A DNA stretch of 6,887 nt from Acidobacteriota bacterium (GTDB lineage: Bacteria; Acidobacteriota; Thermoanaerobaculia; Thermoanaerobaculales; Thermoanaerobaculaceae): the NCBI GenBank assembly GCA_021782525.1, contig JAJXUY010000079.1, positions 1-6,887 on the forward strand, given 5' to 3'. This document shows positions 1 through 6,198 of this stretch, piece by piece. Under the pieces are notes generated by a model. That model saw only the letters and a list, made by a program, of their open reading frames with translations, was not told the DNA's origin and ran no database searches. Each line of letters begins with the position of its first letter. Within the stretch, counting starts at the first letter, position 1. The position numbers and the translations under genes are program-made.

Positions 1-914
1 TGCGTCGTCAGGCGCAGGAAGACGTCCTCGAGCGAAGGCGTCGTCTGCGCCAGCTCCAGCAGCACCCACCCCTTGGCGACCGCGAGGGAGAACACCTCGC
101 GGCGCAGGTCGGCGCCGCCCTCGACCGCGAGGCGGAACCGCCCGCCCCCTTCGCTCCTCACCTCGGAGGCGCCGGCGAGCGCGGCGAGCGCGGTGCGGGC
201 TTCGGCCTCGGGCGCCTCGAGCTGCACCGCGAGCTGCGCCGCGCCCGCGAAGCCGCCGCGCAGCTGCTCGGGCGTGCCGTCGGCGACGAGCTTGCCGCCG
301 TCGATGATCAGGACGCGGCGGCACACCTGCTCGACCTCGGGGAGGATGTGGGTCGAGAGGATCACGGTGTGCTCGCGGCCCAGCTCGGTGATCAGCTCGC
401 GGATCTTGACGATCTGCCGCGGGTCGAGGCCGACCGTGGGCTCGTCGAGGATCAGCACCGGCGGCCGGTGGATGAGCGCCCCGGCGAGGCCGACGCGCTG
501 CCGGTACCCCTTCGACAGCGTGCCGATCACCTGGCGGCGGACGTCGGCGATCATGCAGCGCTCGGCCGCCTCGTCGACCCGCGCGCGCATCTCGCCCCGC
601 CCGACGCCCTCGACGGCGGCGCGGAAACGCAGGTACTCCTCGACGCGCATCTCCGGGTAGAGCGCCACGTTCTCCGGCAGGTACCCGATCCGCGCGCGCA
701 CCGCGAGCGAGTCGCGGACGACGTCGAGGCCGGCGACCTTGACCGTGCCCGACGTCGGCTCGAGGAAGCCGGTGATCATGCGCATCGTGGTGGTCTTGCC
801 GGCCCCGTTCGGGCCCAAGAACCCGAGGACCTCGCCCTCGGGCACGAAGAACGACACGTTGGTCACCGCATCCCTGTCGACGAATCGCTTCGTCAGTCCT
901 TCGACCTCGATCAC
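1..914 (-). CDS. ABC-2 type exporter ATP-binding subunit (3' end cut by window)
   Basis: Nucleotide-binding subunit that would hydrolyse ATP in the cytoplasm to drive an ABC-2 type membrane permease; substrate unknown. About 304 residues are visible and the C-terminus runs off the window. Motifs in order: Walker A GPNGAGKT at residues 34-41; GYLPEN at 77-82, where Glu replaces the usual Q-loop Gln; signature LSKGYRQR at 133-140 in place of LSGGQ; Walker B VLILDEP at 153-159; D-loop GLDP at 162-165; switch His in STH at 187-189. The GYLPE/LSKG combination is typical of the GldA/drug-exporter (CcmA-like) branch. Residues after about 215 form the accessory C-terminal domain common in this branch, ending in the usual TTPSLEDVFL motif. 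The GTG start was chosen because a strong GGAGGTGAG site lies just upstream. Its permease is probably the next gene downstream on the minus strand, outside the window. It is divergent from the TPR gene. Confidence 0.95.
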   Translation of the reverse strand, partial: MIEVEGLTKRFVDRDAVTNVSFFVPEGEVLGFLGPNGAGKTTTMRMITGFLEPTSGTVKVAGLDVVRDSLAVRARIGYLPENVALYPEMRVEEYLRFRAAVEGVGRGEMRARVDEAAERCMIADVRRQVIGTLSKGYRQRVGLAGALIHRPPVLILDEPTVGLDPRQIVKIRELITELGREHTVILSTHILPEVEQVCRRVLIIDGGKLVADGTPEQLRGGFAGAAQLAVQLEAPEAEARTALAALAGASEVRSEGGGRFRLAVEGGADLRREVFSLAVAKGWVLLELAQTTPSLEDVFLRLTT

Positions 915-916
915 CT

Positions 917-925
917 CTCACCTCC
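917..925 (-). promoter_or_regulatory. Shine-Dalgarno fixing the GTG start of the ABC gene
   Basis: Read on the minus strand this is GGAGGTGAG, with its GGAGG core six bases before the GTG codon at 914-912. No in-frame ATG lies nearby, so this site decides the start. An overlapping GTG at 921-919 is out of frame. Confidence 0.75.
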
Positions 926-938
926 GCGCGCATGCCGC

Positions 939-971
939 CGGGACGGTGCCCGGCCGACGTTGACCGTCCCG
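939..971. promoter_or_regulatory. 9-bp inverted repeat in the leader of the ABC gene
   Basis: CGGGACGGT at 939-947 is exactly complementary to ACCGTCCCG at 963-971, with a 15-base spacer. It lies 13 bases upstream of the ABC gene's ribosome binding site. It could be an operator for a dimeric repressor or a hairpin in the 5' leader. The perfect nine pairs are seen directly; the role is inferred. G/C-rich DNA makes chance dyads fairly common. Confidence 0.35.
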
Positions 972-1114
972 CGCTCCGGACGACCTCTAGCAATCGCGCT
1001 GCCAATTTACACCATGGTCTCAGGCTCACCGGCCGCGGACGGCGCCAGCCGGGCACGCCATCGTGGCGCGCCGAGCGGTGACGGAGACGGCCGCGAGGGC
1101 CGCCCGTCCCCCGA
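972..1114. other. Divergent intergenic stretch, no gene supported
   Basis: Non-coding DNA between two divergent genes. The only AT-leaning patch is around 1002-1014. On the minus strand it contains TAAATT (1009-1004), preceded directly by TG, which could be the -10 box for the ABC gene, but no matching -35 box is visible. Codons that would extend the downstream gene back to a GTG at 1063 include several rarely used in the gene body (CGA, AGG, CGT, CTA, TCT), so I treat this part as untranslated. Confidence 0.4.
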
Positions 1115-1123
1115 TGCTATGCT
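1115..1123 (+). promoter_or_regulatory. Extended -10-like motif before the TMTC-like gene
   Basis: TGCTATGCT matches the extended -10 pattern TGn-TAnnnT. A transcript would start about 7 bases later, at or next to the GTG at 1132, so the mRNA could be leaderless. This agrees with the absence of a Shine-Dalgarno before any candidate start of this gene. No convincing -35 hexamer is present, which extended -10 promoters can tolerate. Inferred from pattern only. Confidence 0.35.
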
Positions 1124-1131
1124 CTCGACCC

Positions 1132-3168
1132 GTGACCGGGAGGCCAGGTCGGAACGGCTCGATCCGGGCGTTCGCGCTCTCCGCCCTCGCCGCGGCGGCC
1201 GTGATCGTCCTCGCCTACGCCAACCACTTCGCGAACGGCTTCCACTTCGACGACGCGCACGCGGTCGTGGACAACGTCTACATCCGCGAGCTCGGCAACA
1301 TCCCCCGCTTCTTCACCAACGCCACGACGTTCAGTTCGCTGCCGCAGAACCAGGCGTACCGCCCGCTCCTGCTGACCAGCTTCGCGCTCGACTACCGGCT
1401 CGGCGGCGGGCTGGCGCCGTTTCAGTTCCAATTGACCTCGTTCCTCATCCTCCTGGCGCAGTGCGCGCTCATGGCGTGGTTGTTCGCGCGCCTGCTCGAG
1501 CGGGCGGCGCCTCATCCATGGAACCTCCCTCTGGCGCTCGTCGCCGCCACCTGGTACGGCGTCCACCCCGCCGTCGCGGACACCGTGAACTACGTCTCCG
1601 CGCGATCGGACTCGCTCTCCACGCTCCTGCTCGTCCTCGCGTTCGCCCTCTACGTGCGCGGCGGCCGGACCCGCACCCGCGGCCTCTACCTGCTCGCCCT
1701 CCTGCTCGCCGGCCTGGTCAAGCCGGTGGTCGTCGTCTTCCCGCTCCTGGTGTTGGCCTACCGGCTGCTCTTCGAGGACACGGAGGGGACACGACAGCGG
1801 CGCTGGGTCCAGGCGGGGCTCGCCGCGCGGCCCGCCCTCATCGCGGCCGTGCTGCTCGGCGTCCTGCACGCGCGGATGACGCCGCCGGGGTTCAACCCGG
1901 GCGGCCCGCCGGCGTTCAACTACCTGATCACGCAGCCGTACGTTGCGCTGCGCTACTTCGGCGCGTTCCTCCTGCCGGTCGATCTCTCCGCCGACACCGA
2001 CCTGCGGCCGTTCGCGACCCTCGCCGACCCGCGTGCGTGGCTCGGCCTCGCGTTCCTCGCCGCGGTGCTCGCCCTGGCGTGGGCCGCCGCGCGCCGCCGC
2101 GCGGCCGCTACGGTCGCGTTCGGCCTGCTCTGGTTCGTGGTCGGTCTGCTGCCGACCTCGCTGTTCCCGCTCGCCGAGGTCGAGAACGACCACCGGCTCT
2201 ACCTCCCGTTCGTCGGGCTGGTCCTCGCGGCCGCCGCGGCGGCGGGCCTCGTGCTGCGAGCCGCGGAGCGCGCCTTCCCGCGGCGGCGCGTCGTCGCGGC
2301 CGCGCTGGCGGCCACCGTCGCGGTGCTGGCGGCCGCCGCGTGGGGCACCCACCAGCGCAACCGTGTCTGGCGCGACGAGCTTTCGCTCTGGCGCGACGTC
2401 ACGAACAAGAGCCCGGGCAACGGGCGGGGCTGGATGAACTACGGCCTGGCGCAGATGGCGAGCGGGCGGCTCGACGCCGCGATGGCGTGCTTCGACCGCG
2501 CGCTGACGCTCGTCCCGGACTACTCCTACCTGTACGTCAACCGCGGCATCGCGCTCGCCGCCGAGGGCCGGACGGCCGCGGCCGAGGCCAGCTTCCGCAC
2601 CGGCGTCCGCCTCGCCGGCGCGTCGGCCGAGCCGTACTACTACTACGCCCGCTTCCTGCGCGAGCAGGGGCGGCCCGCGGAGGCGCTGGCGATGGTCCGG
2701 CGCGCGATCGCGGTGAGCCCGGCCCACCTCGAGTCGCGCCACCTGCTGCTCGAGCTGCTGGCCGAGACGGGCCGGGCTGAGGACTTGCGCCGCGCCGCGA
2801 CCACGACGCTCGCACTCTGGCCCGACGACCCCGTGGCGCAGCGCTGGCTGACCGCCGCCCCGGCGGCTGCGGTGCCGACCCCGGACGCCCCGGCCGGTGG
2901 CGAGACGGCCGAGGGCGACCTCGCCGAGAGCCTGGCGCTCGACCGCGCCGGCCGCTTCGCCGAGAGCATCGCGGCGAGCCGCGCCGCGCTCCGCCTGCGC
3001 CCCTCCTACGCCGAGGCGTACAACAACATCTGCGCAGCCTACAACTCGCTCGGGCGGCCGCGGGAGGCGATCGCGGCGTGCGAGCAGGCGCTGCGGCTCA
3101 AACCCGACTTCCCGCTCGCCGCCGGCAACCTGCGCTGGGCGCGGCAACTCGCGGGCGTGGCCCGCTAG
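1132..3168 (+). CDS. TMTC-like GT-C family membrane protein with C-terminal TPR domain
   Basis: Polytopic inner-membrane protein, 678 residues from this start. The first membrane segment is at about residues 12-29, followed by an external loop with FHFDDAH (37-43; paired Asp as in the first loop of GT-C glycosyltransferases), then YRPLLLTS (76-83). About ten hydrophobic segments follow up to residue 410. A conserved-looking ENDHRLYLPFVG lies at 351-362. Residues 433-568 hold four TPR-like helical pairs, then a Pro/Ala-rich linker (about 570-594), then two better TPRs at 595-626 and 627-660. This layout matches bacterial relatives of eukaryotic TMTC O-mannosyltransferases; the bacterial role is not established, and glycosyl transfer from a lipid-linked sugar is inferred. 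Starts at GTG 1063 or ATG 1114 are possible (701 or 684 residues), but none has a ribosome site; 1132 best fits codon use and the -10-like motif. The next gene is 99 nt downstream. Confidence 0.85.
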   Translation: MTGRPGRNGSIRAFALSALAAAAVIVLAYANHFANGFHFDDAHAVVDNVYIRELGNIPRFFTNATTFSSLPQNQAYRPLLLTSFALDYRLGGGLAPFQFQLTSFLILLAQCALMAWLFARLLERAAPHPWNLPLALVAATWYGVHPAVADTVNYVSARSDSLSTLLLVLAFALYVRGGRTRTRGLYLLALLLAGLVKPVVVVFPLLVLAYRLLFEDTEGTRQRRWVQAGLAARPALIAAVLLGVLHARMTPPGFNPGGPPAFNYLITQPYVALRYFGAFLLPVDLSADTDLRPFATLADPRAWLGLAFLAAVLALAWAAARRRAAATVAFGLLWFVVGLLPTSLFPLAEVENDHRLYLPFVGLVLAAAAAAGLVLRAAERAFPRRRVVAAALAATVAVLAAAAWGTHQRNRVWRDELSLWRDVTNKSPGNGRGWMNYGLAQMASGRLDAAMACFDRALTLVPDYSYLYVNRGIALAAEGRTAAAEASFRTGVRLAGASAEPYYYYARFLREQGRPAEALAMVRRAIAVSPAHLESRHLLLELLAETGRAEDLRRAATTTLALWPDDPVAQRWLTAAPAAAVPTPDAPAGGETAEGDLAESLALDRAGRFAESIAASRAALRLRPSYAEAYNNICAAYNSLGRPREAIAACEQALRLKPDFPLAAGNLRWARQLAGVAR

Positions 3169-3196
3169 TCGGGTGCGCTCGGCGGGCGCGTCCGAC
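3168..3196 (+). terminator. Hairpin at the stop codon of the TMTC-like gene
   Basis: The last base of the TAG stop begins an 11-pair stem: 3168-3178 pairs with 3186-3196, including two adjacent G-U pairs, around a 7-base loop (TCGGCGG). No T-run follows, so it is not a classical intrinsic terminator. It may end or attenuate transcription, or protect or process the mRNA between this gene and the collar gene. Its presence leaves open whether the two belong to one transcript. Confidence 0.35.
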
Positions 3197-3267
3197 CGGC
3201 GCGGCCGCACGGGAATGAGATGGGGGTCACGCGCGTTCCCCGGTCGAAGCAAGACGGGGGGGAGTCG

Positions 3268-3891
3268 ATGCGTGCGCCATCATTGAGAAGAACAGCGTAT
3301 CTCGTTGTCGTGCTGATCGTCGTGCTTTCGGTGACCGCGGCCACGACGGCGCGGGCGCAGGCCACCCCGTTCGTGGGCCAGATCATGTGGGTCGGCTTCA
3401 ACTTCTGTCCGATCGGGTGGGCCGTGGCCGACGGGAGCGTGCTCCCCATCCAGCAGAACGCGGCGCTGTTCAGCCTGCTCGGCACCTATTACGGCGGCAA
3501 TGGAGTGCAGACCTTTGCGTTGCCGGACCTGCGCGGTCGCGTGCCGGTCGGTTACGGCCAGGGGCCCGGGCTGCAGCCCTACGTGCTCGGTCAGCTCGGC
3601 GGCGAGGAAACCCACACACTGACGGTCAACGAGATGCCGCAGCACTCGCATGCGTTCTCGCTGTTCGCCTCCTCCGGCAAGGGCAACCAGCCGGCGCCGG
3701 CGAGCGGGAACTACCTCGCCGCCCCCGCGAGCGGCGACCGGCTCTACGCCTCCGCGGCGCCGTCCACCGTTCCTCTCGCTAGCGGGAACACCGGCGTCAG
3801 CGGCGGCAACCTTCCCCACAACAACATGCAGCCGTACCTCGTCCTGACCCCGTGCATCGCCACCGAAGGGGTCTACCCGTCCCACCCATGA
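3268..3891 (+). CDS. Secreted tail-collar (microcystin-dependent-like) protein
   Basis: Protein of 207 residues. The N-terminus has an Arg pair at 7-8, a hydrophobic core at about 10-25 and a signal-peptidase site ARA-Q (cleavage after Ala30), so export by Sec is likely. From residue 34 the sequence follows the phage tail-collar / microcystin-dependent protein family: GQIMW, GWAVADG (50-56), [16 protein letters not shown] (62-77), [13 protein letters not shown] (83-95), GQGPGL (97-102), [20 protein letters not shown] (123-130), and the C-terminal NNMQPYLVL. The length is normal for the family, whose phage members form tail-fibre parts; its role in bacteria is unclear. Cys47 and Cys196 could pair after export. 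ATG 3268 was preferred over ATG 3220 because it has a purine-rich GGGGGGGAG just upstream and starts directly with the signal peptide. Only 29 nt separate it from the collagen-like gene, so the two are probably one operon. Confidence 0.88.
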   Translation: MRAPSLRRTAYLVVVLIVVLSVTAATTARAQATPFVGQIMWVGFNFCPIGWAVADGSVLPIQQNAALFSLLGTYYGGNGVQTFALPDLRGRVPVGYGQGPGLQPYVLGQLGGEETHTLTVNEMPQHSHAFSLFASSGKGNQPAPASGNYLAAPASGDRLYASAAPSTVPLASGNTGVSGGNLPHNNMQPYLVLTPCIATEGVYPSHP

Positions 3892-3908
3892 CGTCCGCTC
3901 GTGTTTTC

Positions 3909-3914
3909 GGAGGT
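3909..3914 (+). promoter_or_regulatory. Shine-Dalgarno deciding the start of the collagen-like gene
   Basis: GGAGGT with its GGAGG core seven bases before ATG 3921. It rules against the in-frame upstream ATG codons at 3852 and 3888, which would overlap the collar gene and put an Arg-rich stretch ahead of the signal peptide. Confidence 0.8.
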
Positions 3915-3920
3915 GGTTCG

Positions 3921-6119
3921 ATGAAACGTACATCCCTCGCGGCCCGTTCCCTCGGAGCTTGCGTCGTGCTCTCGTTGATCGGCGTGGCCAGCGCCACGGC
4001 CGGCTTCCCCGGTACCGACATGGTGGTGCCGGTGGTGGCGCGGGTCCAGGGGCTCGGTACCCCGGCCGGGCAGTTCTACTCGACGCTGTGGCTGACCAAC
4101 CAGTCGGCCGACACGCCGGCGACCGTCGTGGTCCAGTTCTACCAGCGCAACAGCAGCGCCAACCCGGTCACCTCGACGACGCTGACGCTCTCGCCCGCCG
4201 AGACGCGGCGGATCGACGATTGCGTCGAGACGCTGTTCGGCGTCACCGGCGTCGCCGGTTCGTTGCGCCTGGTCTCGACGCAGGCCGTGCTCGCCTCCAC
4301 CCGCACCTACAACCTGCCGCCCGGCGGCTCCGAGCAGGACACCACCGGGCAGTACTTCGGCGCGATCCCGGTGGCTTTCGCCGTCGGCCAGGGGCAGACC
4401 ACGGAGATCCAGGGCGTGGCGCAGACCGGCCAGGACCGCTCCAACTTCGGCGTCATCGAGGTCACGGGTCAGGGGGTGACGGTGCGCGCGACGCTACTCG
4501 ACGGCACCGGCGCCGTGATCGCCGCCAAGGACTACCCGTTGCCGCCGCACGCGCAGATGCAGCAGAGCGTCACCGACATCACGCCGGCGATCTCGGGGGT
4601 GGACAACGCGCTGCTCGAGATCTCGGTGACCTCGGGGGGCGGCGCGGTGCTGGCGTACGGCACGCAGAACACCAACGCGAGCAACGACGGGACGGGGTTC
4701 GAGATGGCGTTTCCGGCGAGCGCGCTGGGCAGCGGCGGCGTGACAACGCTGAACACGCTCAAGGGCGACATCACGCTCCTTGCGGGGGCGAACATCACGA
4801 TCGAGCCCACGGGCGCCAACTCGCTCACGATCGCCGCGTCGGGGGTCCCGGGCCCGGCCGGGCCCACTGGGCCCACCGGCCCGGAGGGTCCGCGCGGACT
4901 CACCGGTCCACGCGGCGCCACCGGACCGGTCGGTCTCACCGGAGCCGCCGGCCCGACCGGTGCGATCGGCCTGACCGGTCCCGCCGGGCCCACCGGAGCG
5001 GCCGGCCCGATCGGCCCCACCGGCGCGATCGGACCGACAGGCCCGATCGGCCTGACCGGACCCGCCGGAGCGACCGGCGCCACCGGCGCCGCGGGTCCGC
5101 AGGGCGTTCAGGGCCCGGCCGGACCGCAAGGTCCGACTGGGTCGGCGGGCCCGCAGGGGCTGCCCGGGCCTCAGGGTCTGCCGGGAGCGACCGGCGCCAC
5201 GGGTGCCACCGGCGCAACCGGACCGCAGGGTGTCTCGGGTCTCGACGCCGTCTGGGGTGACGGCTCGGCCGGCAGCTTGACGATCTCCGGCACCGTGGAC
5301 TGGACGGTGAGCCCGCCTGCGGTTCCCAACTACCAGTACAGCAGCGTCACGGTGTCGGACAACGCGAGCTGGACGGTCCCCGCCGGCCTGGTGATCCGCG
5401 TCCTCGGCGGCTCGTTCACGGTCGGCGCCAACGTCACGGTCACCGTCGCGCCGGGTCCGGCCAACTCGGGTCCGTCGCCGGGGGCGGGGGTCGCGCTCGC
5501 CGGCGCCGACGGCTTCTCCGGCCTCGGAGGCGCCGGCCTCGGCCCCAGCCAGGTCGGGCTGGTCCTGCACCCACCGTTCATCGCCGGAGGTGGCGGCGCC
5601 GCCGGCAGCGCCGCCGGCGGCGGCGGCGGCGGCTCGCTCGTCGTTCGCGCCCAGGGCGGCATCACGATCGGCAGCGGGAGCGTCATCAACGCGAACGGCG
5701 GCAACGGCGCCGCCAACCTCGATCCGGCTGGAGGTGGTGGCGGCGGCGGGGGCGCAGGCGGCGTGATCATCCTCGCCAGCCAGGGCAACGTGACCAACAA
5801 CGGAACGGTCGCCGCTGCCGGCAGCGGCGGCGGCGCTGGCAGTTCGGTCGCCCCGGGGTTCTTCGGGGGCGGCGGCGGCGGCGGCGGGATCGTCCACATC
5901 CTCGCCCCCAACGCGGGTGCCGTCGGCGGGACGATTGTCGCCGGCGGCGGCGCGGCCGGCGCGAACGGCGGCTCGCCGACCGGCTCCAGCGGCGGGGGCG
6001 GAGGGGCGTGCTCCGGCGCCGGTGGCAGCGGCGGCATCAACGGGGTCGGCCCCGGAGCCGGGAGCGCCGGCGCGGTCGTACGGACGCCGGTCACCGACCC
6101 GGCCGCGTTCTTCCTCTGA
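3921..6119 (+). CDS. Secreted collagen-like, polyglycine-rich fibre protein
   Basis: Protein of 732 residues, probably a surface or extracellular fibre. Residues 1-27 form a signal peptide (KR start, hydrophobic core, ATA-G cleavage). About 30-270 is a beta-rich domain ([17 protein letters not shown], then alternating strands, one Cys at 101) of a type I associate with secreted Acidobacteriota-like proteins of unknown function. Residues 274-307 form a linker of the [18 protein letters not shown] kind that often precedes fibre shafts in tail-fibre proteins. Residues 308-439 are 44 unbroken Gly-X-Y triplets, which would make a collagen-like triple helix. Residues 440-555 are strand-rich ([21 protein letters not shown]). 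Residues 566-717 hold repeated blocks of 5-8 glycines. No LPXTG, membrane anchor, catalytic motif or clear outer-membrane barrel is visible, so the attachment mode is unknown. It follows the collar gene by 29 nt and is probably translated from the same mRNA. Exact binding target cannot be read from the sequence. Confidence 0.88.
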   Translation: MKRTSLAARSLGACVVLSLIGVASATAGFPGTDMVVPVVARVQGLGTPAGQFYSTLWLTNQSADTPATVVVQFYQRNSSANPVTSTTLTLSPAETRRIDDCVETLFGVTGVAGSLRLVSTQAVLASTRTYNLPPGGSEQDTTGQYFGAIPVAFAVGQGQTTEIQGVAQTGQDRSNFGVIEVTGQGVTVRATLLDGTGAVIAAKDYPLPPHAQMQQSVTDITPAISGVDNALLEISVTSGGGAVLAYGTQNTNASNDGTGFEMAFPASALGSGGVTTLNTLKGDITLLAGANITIEPTGANSLTIAASGVPGPAGPTGPTGPEGPRGLTGPRGATGPVGLTGAAGPTGAIGLTGPAGPTGAAGPIGPTGAIGPTGPIGLTGPAGATGATGAAGPQGVQGPAGPQGPTGSAGPQGLPGPQGLPGATGATGATGATGPQGVSGLDAVWGDGSAGSLTISGTVDWTVSPPAVPNYQYSSVTVSDNASWTVPAGLVIRVLGGSFTVGANVTVTVAPGPANSGPSPGAGVALAGADGFSGLGGAGLGPSQVGLVLHPPFIAGGGGAAGSAAGGGGGGSLVVRAQGGITIGSGSVINANGGNGAANLDPAGGGGGGGGAGGVIILASQGNVTNNGTVAAAGSGGGAGSSVAPGFFGGGGGGGGIVHILAPNAGAVGGTIVAGGGAAGANGGSPTGSSGGGGGACSGAGGSGGINGVGPGAGSAGAVVRTPVTDPAAFFL
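4842..5237 (+). repeat. Collagen-like Gly-X-Y tract, 44 triplets
   Basis: In-frame repeat covering residues 308-439 of the fibre protein. There is no break in the glycine register. Proline occupies X in 22 triplets and threonine occupies Y in 18. Only three charged residues occur (GPE, GPR, GPR, all in the first eight triplets). Triplets 29-38 switch to a Gln-containing style (GPQ, GVQ), and 39-42 are four GAT in a row. At the DNA level segments such as GATCGGCCTGACCGG recur (4964-4978 and 5045-5059), pointing to growth by internal duplication. Confidence 0.95.
5616..6071 (+). repeat. Polyglycine-block repeat domain
   Basis: Residues 566-717 of the fibre protein contain four glycine runs beginning at residues 566 (6 Gly), 604 (8), 649 (8) and 691 (5), that is 38, 45 and 42 residues apart. 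The first three runs are each followed by a short hydrophobic strand (SLVVRA, VIILAS, IVHILA) and then a second strand ending in a Gly/Asn/Ala-rich turn ([33 protein letters not shown]). The fourth copy is degenerate. Two runs contain (GGC)6 at 5616-5633 and 5868-5885. Confidence 0.75.
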
Positions 6120-6145
6120 GACGTCCCGTGATGCCGCCGGAGACG

Positions 6146-6178
6146 ACGGCGCCCCGCGTCGATGCTGCGGGGCGCCGT
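6146..6178. terminator. Strong hairpin between convergent genes, likely shared terminator
   Basis: ACGGCGCCCCGC at 6146-6157 pairs perfectly over 12 bases with 6167-6178, around a 9-base loop (GTCGATGCT). On the plus strand it is followed by a pyrimidine-rich TTCCTCTCC, weak for a T-run but usual in very GC-rich genomes. It sits 26 bases after the fibre gene stop and 20 bases beyond the stop of the convergent carbamoyltransferase gene, as expected for a bidirectional terminator. Confidence 0.75.
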
Positions 6179-6198
6179 TCCTCTCCTGGGCGGCCGAC

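Noticed and set aside
348..2780. An 810-codon plus-strand open frame spanning the ABC gene and the TMTC-like gene
   Set aside because: It crosses two well-supported genes in other frames or strands and translates to an Arg/Pro/Ala-rich sequence with no domain; a product of high GC content.
3151..3165. A 6-bp hairpin (GCGGGC-GTG-GCCCGC) at the end of the TMTC-like gene
   Set aside because: Lies inside coding sequence, is short and has no T-run; the larger hairpin at 3168-3196 is the better candidate.
1117..3252. A 711-codon minus-strand open frame opposite the TMTC-like gene
   Set aside because: Arg/Gly/Glu-rich low-complexity translation with no recognisable motif, while the plus strand shows clear membrane segments and TPRs.
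3197..3267. A promoter for the collar gene (for example a GGAAT at 3212-3216 as an ECF-type -35)
   Set aside because: No matching -10 at a convincing spacing; the resemblance is too weak to list as a feature.
3852..3920. Upstream start extending the fibre protein by 23 residues
   Set aside because: It would overlap the collar gene and bury the signal peptide behind an Arg-rich tail; the GGAGGT seven bases before ATG 3921 settles the start.
3921..3965. A lipoprotein signal (LGAC at residues 11-14 of the fibre protein)
   Set aside because: The Cys comes before the hydrophobic core rather than after it, so it is not a usable lipobox; an ordinary signal-peptidase I site ATA-G follows at 25-28.
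4494..5897. Long open frames on the minus strand opposite the collagen/glycine region
   Set aside because: They are Pro/Ala/Arg-rich mirror images caused by Gly-Pro codons (GGN CCN) on the plus strand; no start site, domain or sensible codon use.
3268..6119. A prophage remnant
   Set aside because: Only fibre-like domains are present, both with signal peptides; no capsid, tail tube, baseplate, lysis or integration gene is visible and both flanks are chromosomal-type genes. A longer window could still change this.
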